Shown here: positions 59,341-64,000 of the stretch, one piece after another
How the letters are laid out: every line of letters begins with the position of its first letter
How positions within the stretch are numbered: the first letter of the stretch is position 1
The notes under the pieces: generated by a model
The model's input: the letters and a program-made list of their open reading frames with translations, nothing else
What the model was told of the DNA's origin: nothing
Databases searched by the model: none
Program-made: the position numbers and the translations under genes
Source of the DNA: Corynebacterium pygosceleis
GTDB taxonomy: Bacteria; Actinomycetota; Actinomycetes; Mycobacteriales; Mycobacteriaceae
NCBI RefSeq assembly: GCF_016595275.2
Contig: NZ_JAENIQ020000003.1
Coordinates: forward strand, 310,001 to 374,000
Direction of reading: 5' to 3'
DNA length: 64,000 bases

Positions 59341-59388
59341 ATGAACAACATTCGACTTGTACTCGTAAGCAGCCGGCGTTTGCCATAG
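59341..59388 (+). CDS. ilvL: ilvBNC leader peptide
   Basis: A 15-residue open frame reading MNNIRLVLVSSRRLP. Six of 15 residues are branched-chain (one Ile, two Val, three Leu). Several codons are rare in this GC-rich genome (CGA, CTT, GTA twice, TTG), which would slow ribosomes as expected for an attenuator. The C. glutamicum ilvB leader peptide has the same plan and the same RRLP ending as I recall it. It has no ribosome-binding site, fitting a leaderless start. Ribosome stalling here would control the hairpins that follow. Confidence 0.88.
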   Translation: MNNIRLVLVSSRRLP

Positions 59389-59465
59389 CGGCCGTACAAG
59401 TCGTGAAGTCAAACGCCCTCGGCACCACCACATGAAATGGTGAGTGAACGGGGGTTTTGTTCATT
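59353..59465 (+). promoter_or_regulatory. Transcription attenuator of ilvBNC
   Basis: CGACTTGTAC inside the leader peptide (59353-59362) pairs perfectly with GTACAAGTCG (59394-59403), forming the first hairpin. A second can form from AAAC.CCC (59411-59418) with GGG.GTTT (59450-59457), enclosing CACCA/TGGTG (59423-59427 with 59438-59442), and is followed by TTTTGTTCATTCT. That is the likely terminator. A third region, 59496-59545, offers two competing hairpins. The fold assignment beyond the first stem is by eye. Confidence 0.65.
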
Positions 59466-59606
59466 CTCGACCTGGTTCGGCCGGATTCCTCCGCACCATC
59501 CACCGCCGGTGTCCGGGTGGTGGAACGGGGAGGGGTCGCCCGTTCGTCCCAGTAATTCCCACTGATCGTTTTTCACCGAGACCATCCCAAAAAGGAGCCC
59601 GACGTC

Positions 59607-61492
59607 GTGAACGTGGCAGCTCGTCAACACCCCAGTCCCGCCATGCTGGCGAAGGATGCGCAACCGTCCGCCCCCGAGCGTATGACCGGAGCCCAGGCAA
59701 TCGTCCGCTCGCTCGAGGAACTCGGGGTGGACGTCGTATTCGGCATTCCGGGCGGTGCGATCCTCCCGCTCTACGACCCCCTCTACTCCTCGGAGAAGGT
59801 CCGGCACGTTCTCGTGCGGCACGAACAGGGGGCCGGGCACGCCGCCGAAGGTTACGCTCAGGCGTCCGGTGAGGTCGGAGTCTGCATCGCCACCTCCGGC
59901 CCCGGTGCGACGAACCTGGTCACGCCACTCGCTGACGCGCACCTGGACTCGGTCCCGGTTGTCGCGATCACCGGGCAGGTCGGGCACACGCTGCTGGGTA
60001 CCGACGCCTTCCAGGAGGCGGACATCCGGGGCATCACGATGCCGGTGACGAAGCACAACTACATGGTCACCGATCCGAACCGGATCCCCGCGGCCGTCGC
60101 CGCAGCCTTCCATCTCGCATCCACCGGGCGCCCCGGCCCCGTCCTCATCGACGTCCCGAAGGACGTCCAGAACGCCATGTGCGACTTCGTCTGGCCGCCG
60201 GACACCCCACTCGCCGGGTACAAACCGGTCACCACCCCGCACCACCGGCGTGTCGAGGAGGCCGTGCGGATGATAGCCGGGTCCGAGCGCCCCTGTCTCT
60301 ACATCGGCGGCGGTGTCATCAAGGCCGACGCCCACGCCGAACTGCTCGCGTTCGCCGAGTACACGGGAATTCCCGTCGTCACCACCCTGATGGGGTTGGG
60401 GTCCTTCCCCGACAGTCATCCGCAGCACATGGGTATGCCCGGCATGCACGGTACCGTCTCGGCCGTCGCCGCCATGCAGCGCTCCGATCTCCTCATCACC
60501 ATCGGTGCGCGGTTCGATGACCGGGTCACGGGTGACCTCGACAGTTTCGCCCCGGACGCCAAGGTCATCCACGCGGACATCGACCCCGCGGAGATCTCCA
60601 AGATCCGTCACGCTGACGTCCCGATCGTCGGTGACGCCCGGGAGGTCCTGGACGCGCTGCTGACCATGTACCGCAAGCTCGACCTGGACCGGCCGGACAT
60701 CGGCCGCTGGGTCTCCTATCTCAACGGGCTCCGGGAACGGTTCCCCCGTGGTTGGTCGGGCAACGACGACGGGATGATCTCGCCCCAGTACGTCATCAAC
60801 ACCCTCTCCGAGGAGGTCGGACCCGACGCCATCTACTGTGCGGGCGTCGGTCAGCACCAGATGTGGTCCGCCCAGTTCATCGACTACGAGAATCCCCGTA
60901 CCTGGCTCAACTCCGGCGGGCTCGGAACCATGGGTTACGCCGTTCCCGCAGCGATGGGGGCGAAAGCGGGCATGCCGGACAAGGAGGTCTGGGCGATCGA
61001 CGGGGACGGCTGTTTCCAGATGACCAACCAGGAACTGGTGACCTGCGCCGTCGAGGGTTTCCCCATCAAGGTCGCGCTGATCAACAACGGCAACCTCGGT
61101 ATGGTCCGCCAGTGGCAGACCCTCTTCTACGAGGGCCGCTACTCCAATACCCGACTGCGCAACCAGGGTGAATACGTGCCCGACTTCGTCAAGCTCGCCG
61201 AGGCTCTCGGCTGCGAGGCGATCCGTGTCACCCGTGAGGAGGACGTGGTCCCCGCCATCCGCCGTGCCCGGGAGATCAACGACCGCCCCGTCGTCATCGA
61301 CTTCATCGTCGGTGAGGACGCCCAGGTCTGGCCCATGGTGGCGGCCGGTCACTCGAACAGTGACATCCAGTACGCCAAGGGCCTGCGTCCCCTGTTCGAC
61401 GAGGACTCGGCGGCGACGGCACTGGCCGACGTCGACAAGGCCATCGAAGGCAACGCGCACGACGCCGCCAAGCACACCGAGGAGAAGAACTG

Positions 61493-61493
<1 letters not shown>
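59607..61493 (+). CDS. ilvB: Acetohydroxyacid synthase large (catalytic) subunit
   Basis: ThDP enzyme for the first common step of valine, leucine and isoleucine synthesis. The 628-residue protein has the catalytic Glu73 in [16 protein letters not shown], the FAD region in the middle ([29 protein letters not shown]) and the ThDP/Mg motif [14 protein letters not shown] followed by [16 protein letters not shown]. The start GTG 59607, 11 bases after AGGAG, gives MNVAARQ, as in C. glutamicum (MNVAAS). The stop overlaps ilvN by one base (TGATG), so the two subunits are co-translated. Confidence 0.97.
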
Positions 61494-63242
<1,749 letters not shown>

Positions 63243-63264
63243 TCCGACTTCCGCGGTACATCGC

Positions 63265-63314
63265 CGGACACCCGCCGGGTGGTCGTCCACGGACGACCAC
63301 CCGGCGGGTGTCCG
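63265..63314 (+). terminator. Terminator of ilvBNC
   Basis: A 24-bp near-continuous stem (63265-63288 with 63291-63314) closing on a tiny loop. It starts 22 bases after the ilvC stop. Confidence 0.9.
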
Positions 63315-63738
63315 TCTGTCCGGGAGCTGTCCCGCTGTGGTTGCGGGTCGGGGTGCCGGGGCGGCGTCGGGGGGTTTGCGGGGGTGATTGGGGGTTGGGA
63401 AATTTCTTCTCCGTCGATTTCTGGTGTAAATGGCGTGTGGGGGTGTTGAGGGGTGGTTGGGGTGACGTGTTCCGCATCGTTCCCCGGGTGAGGCGTTCAC
63501 GGGGTTTGCGGCGCGGAACCTGACAGGGGTCACTTCGACCTGTGGACCGCCGCAGTGTCTGTCCCAGCGACGACGACTGTCGGTGGGGCGGTGACGGTTC
63601 CCGGATGAGGTGTCGGGGCGGGGGAGGAAAAACGGGTGGGGTGGGGGAGTGAGGCGCTCCGGTGGGACCCCGTGCGCAGGGTGACGGCGGGGAGCGGTTC
63701 CGGTGTGGAACCGTGCTGAAACCGAGGTACGGAAGGTA
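63315..63738. other. G-rich non-coding stretch between ilvC and the MmgE/PrpD gene
   Basis: About 420 bases without a supported gene. The plus strand has many G-runs, notably 63341-63400 and 63612-63650, with an AT-rich patch (GGGAAATTTCTTCTCC, 63397-63412) between. The G-runs meet the simple G-quadruplex pattern of four G3 tracts with short loops. Confidence 0.5.
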
Positions 63739-63766
63739 TTGACACAAAACAGGACGCTCGTACTGT
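63739..63766 (+). promoter_or_regulatory. Promoter of the MmgE/PrpD-family gene
   Basis: TTGACA (63739-63744), 16 bases, then TACTGT (63761-63766): the closest match to the sigma70 consensus in the window. ACTGTTG-N14-CAACAGT (63762-63789) overlaps the -10, and CGGAAGGTA occurs at 63730-63738 and inverted at 63815-63823, so operators are likely. The leader is about 80 bases. Confidence 0.75.
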
Positions 63767-63853
63767 TGGGGCCAGCCTTCGTCAACAGTGTGGGGTGTGG
63801 GACGGCGGACGCCGTACCTTCCGAGGCTGCCCCACCGGAAAGGTATGTACCCC

Positions 63854-64000
63854 GTGACCACGACCCGCACCGAAGTGCAGCGGATGGCCGACTTCGCCGC
63901 GAACGCCAGGCTCGAACAGATGTCGCCGGAGGCACTCGAGCAGCTGAAGATCCGCGTCCTCGACACTCTCGGCGTCGCCATCGGCGCACTCGACTCCGAC
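63854..64000 (+). CDS. MmgE/PrpD-family protein (2-methylcitrate dehydratase type), N-terminal part
   Basis: The frame runs off the window; 49 residues are visible from GTG 63854: a charged start, then ADFAANARLEQMSPEALEQL and IRVLDTLGVAIGALDSD. The pattern of a helix followed by LKIRVLDTLGVAIGAL is the N-terminus of the MmgE/PrpD family, which includes 2-methylcitrate dehydratase of propionate catabolism. An in-frame ATG at 63845 is only two bases from GGAAAGG (63837-63843); GTG 63854 has a better spacing. Catalytic residues are outside the window. Confidence 0.72.
   Translation, partial: MTTTRTEVQRMADFAANARLEQMSPEALEQLKIRVLDTLGVAIGALDSD

Overview
This window is chromosomal DNA from a high-GC actinobacterium, almost certainly a Corynebacterium. 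The evidence is gene order. An eight-gene F1Fo ATP synthase operon follows a WecA-like gene. A nucS / zinc-protein / mce block, a glgE-glgB pair and etfBA with a cysteine desulfurase and mnmA come next. gatCA and gatB are split around pfkA. lysE/lysG are divergent. The ilvD - PH-domain protein - MscCG-type channel - ilvB-ilvN-ilvC order matches the arrangement I know from C. glutamicum. The species cannot be named from the sequence. I saw no tRNA, rRNA, CRISPR array, insertion sequence or prophage.

Layout. 0-8.5 kb: end of wecA, an AtpI-like protein, then atpBEFHAGDC closed by a strong hairpin terminator. 8.7-12.1 kb: a DUF2550 membrane protein, the mismatch endonuclease NucS with a coupled small zinc-binding protein, methylmalonyl-CoA epimerase, a UPF0045 protein and a thioredoxin-fold/TPR co-chaperone. 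12.1-16.5 kb: alpha-glucan synthesis (glgB, glgE) on the minus strand. 16.7-25.4 kb: an ABC ATPase, a THUMP-like methyltransferase, etfB-etfA, a cysteine desulfurase, a lipoprotein, mnmA and a MetE-like protein. 25.4-32.1 kb: a solo LuxR-type HTH protein, a small secreted protein, a DEDDh exonuclease, ligA, an ACT protein, and a PLP dehydratase divergent from a LysR regulator.

32.3-45.4 kb: gatC-gatA and gatB are separated by a variable block. This block holds a small membrane protein, a cobalamin riboswitch driving a BtuCDF-type importer, two tandem MerR regulators with an MFS exporter, a 14-TM MFS transporter, pfkA and a VanZ protein. 45.7-54.8 kb: a YkvI-family membrane protein, a Tat-exported family 8 polysaccharide lyase, an aldo/keto reductase, lysE/lysG, a surface HNH nuclease and a DoxX protein. 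54.8-64 kb: ilvD, a PH-domain protein and the MscCG-like glutamate/mechanosensitive channel on the minus strand, then ilvBNC on the plus strand behind a leader-peptide attenuator. The window ends in the start of an MmgE/PrpD-family gene.

Most of the window is conserved housekeeping content. The parts worth a second look are regulatory or lineage-specific. Many genes have a TANNNT box 6-8 nt before the start codon, which suggests leaderless mRNAs. The two MerR genes have matching 19-bp-spacer promoters, and the second looks like an internally deleted copy of the first. IlvN has Pro where the valine-site Asn of well-studied homologues sits. Two hairpins precede atpE. Two convergent gene pairs share a CTAG as both stop codons. 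No clearly undescribed multi-gene system is visible.
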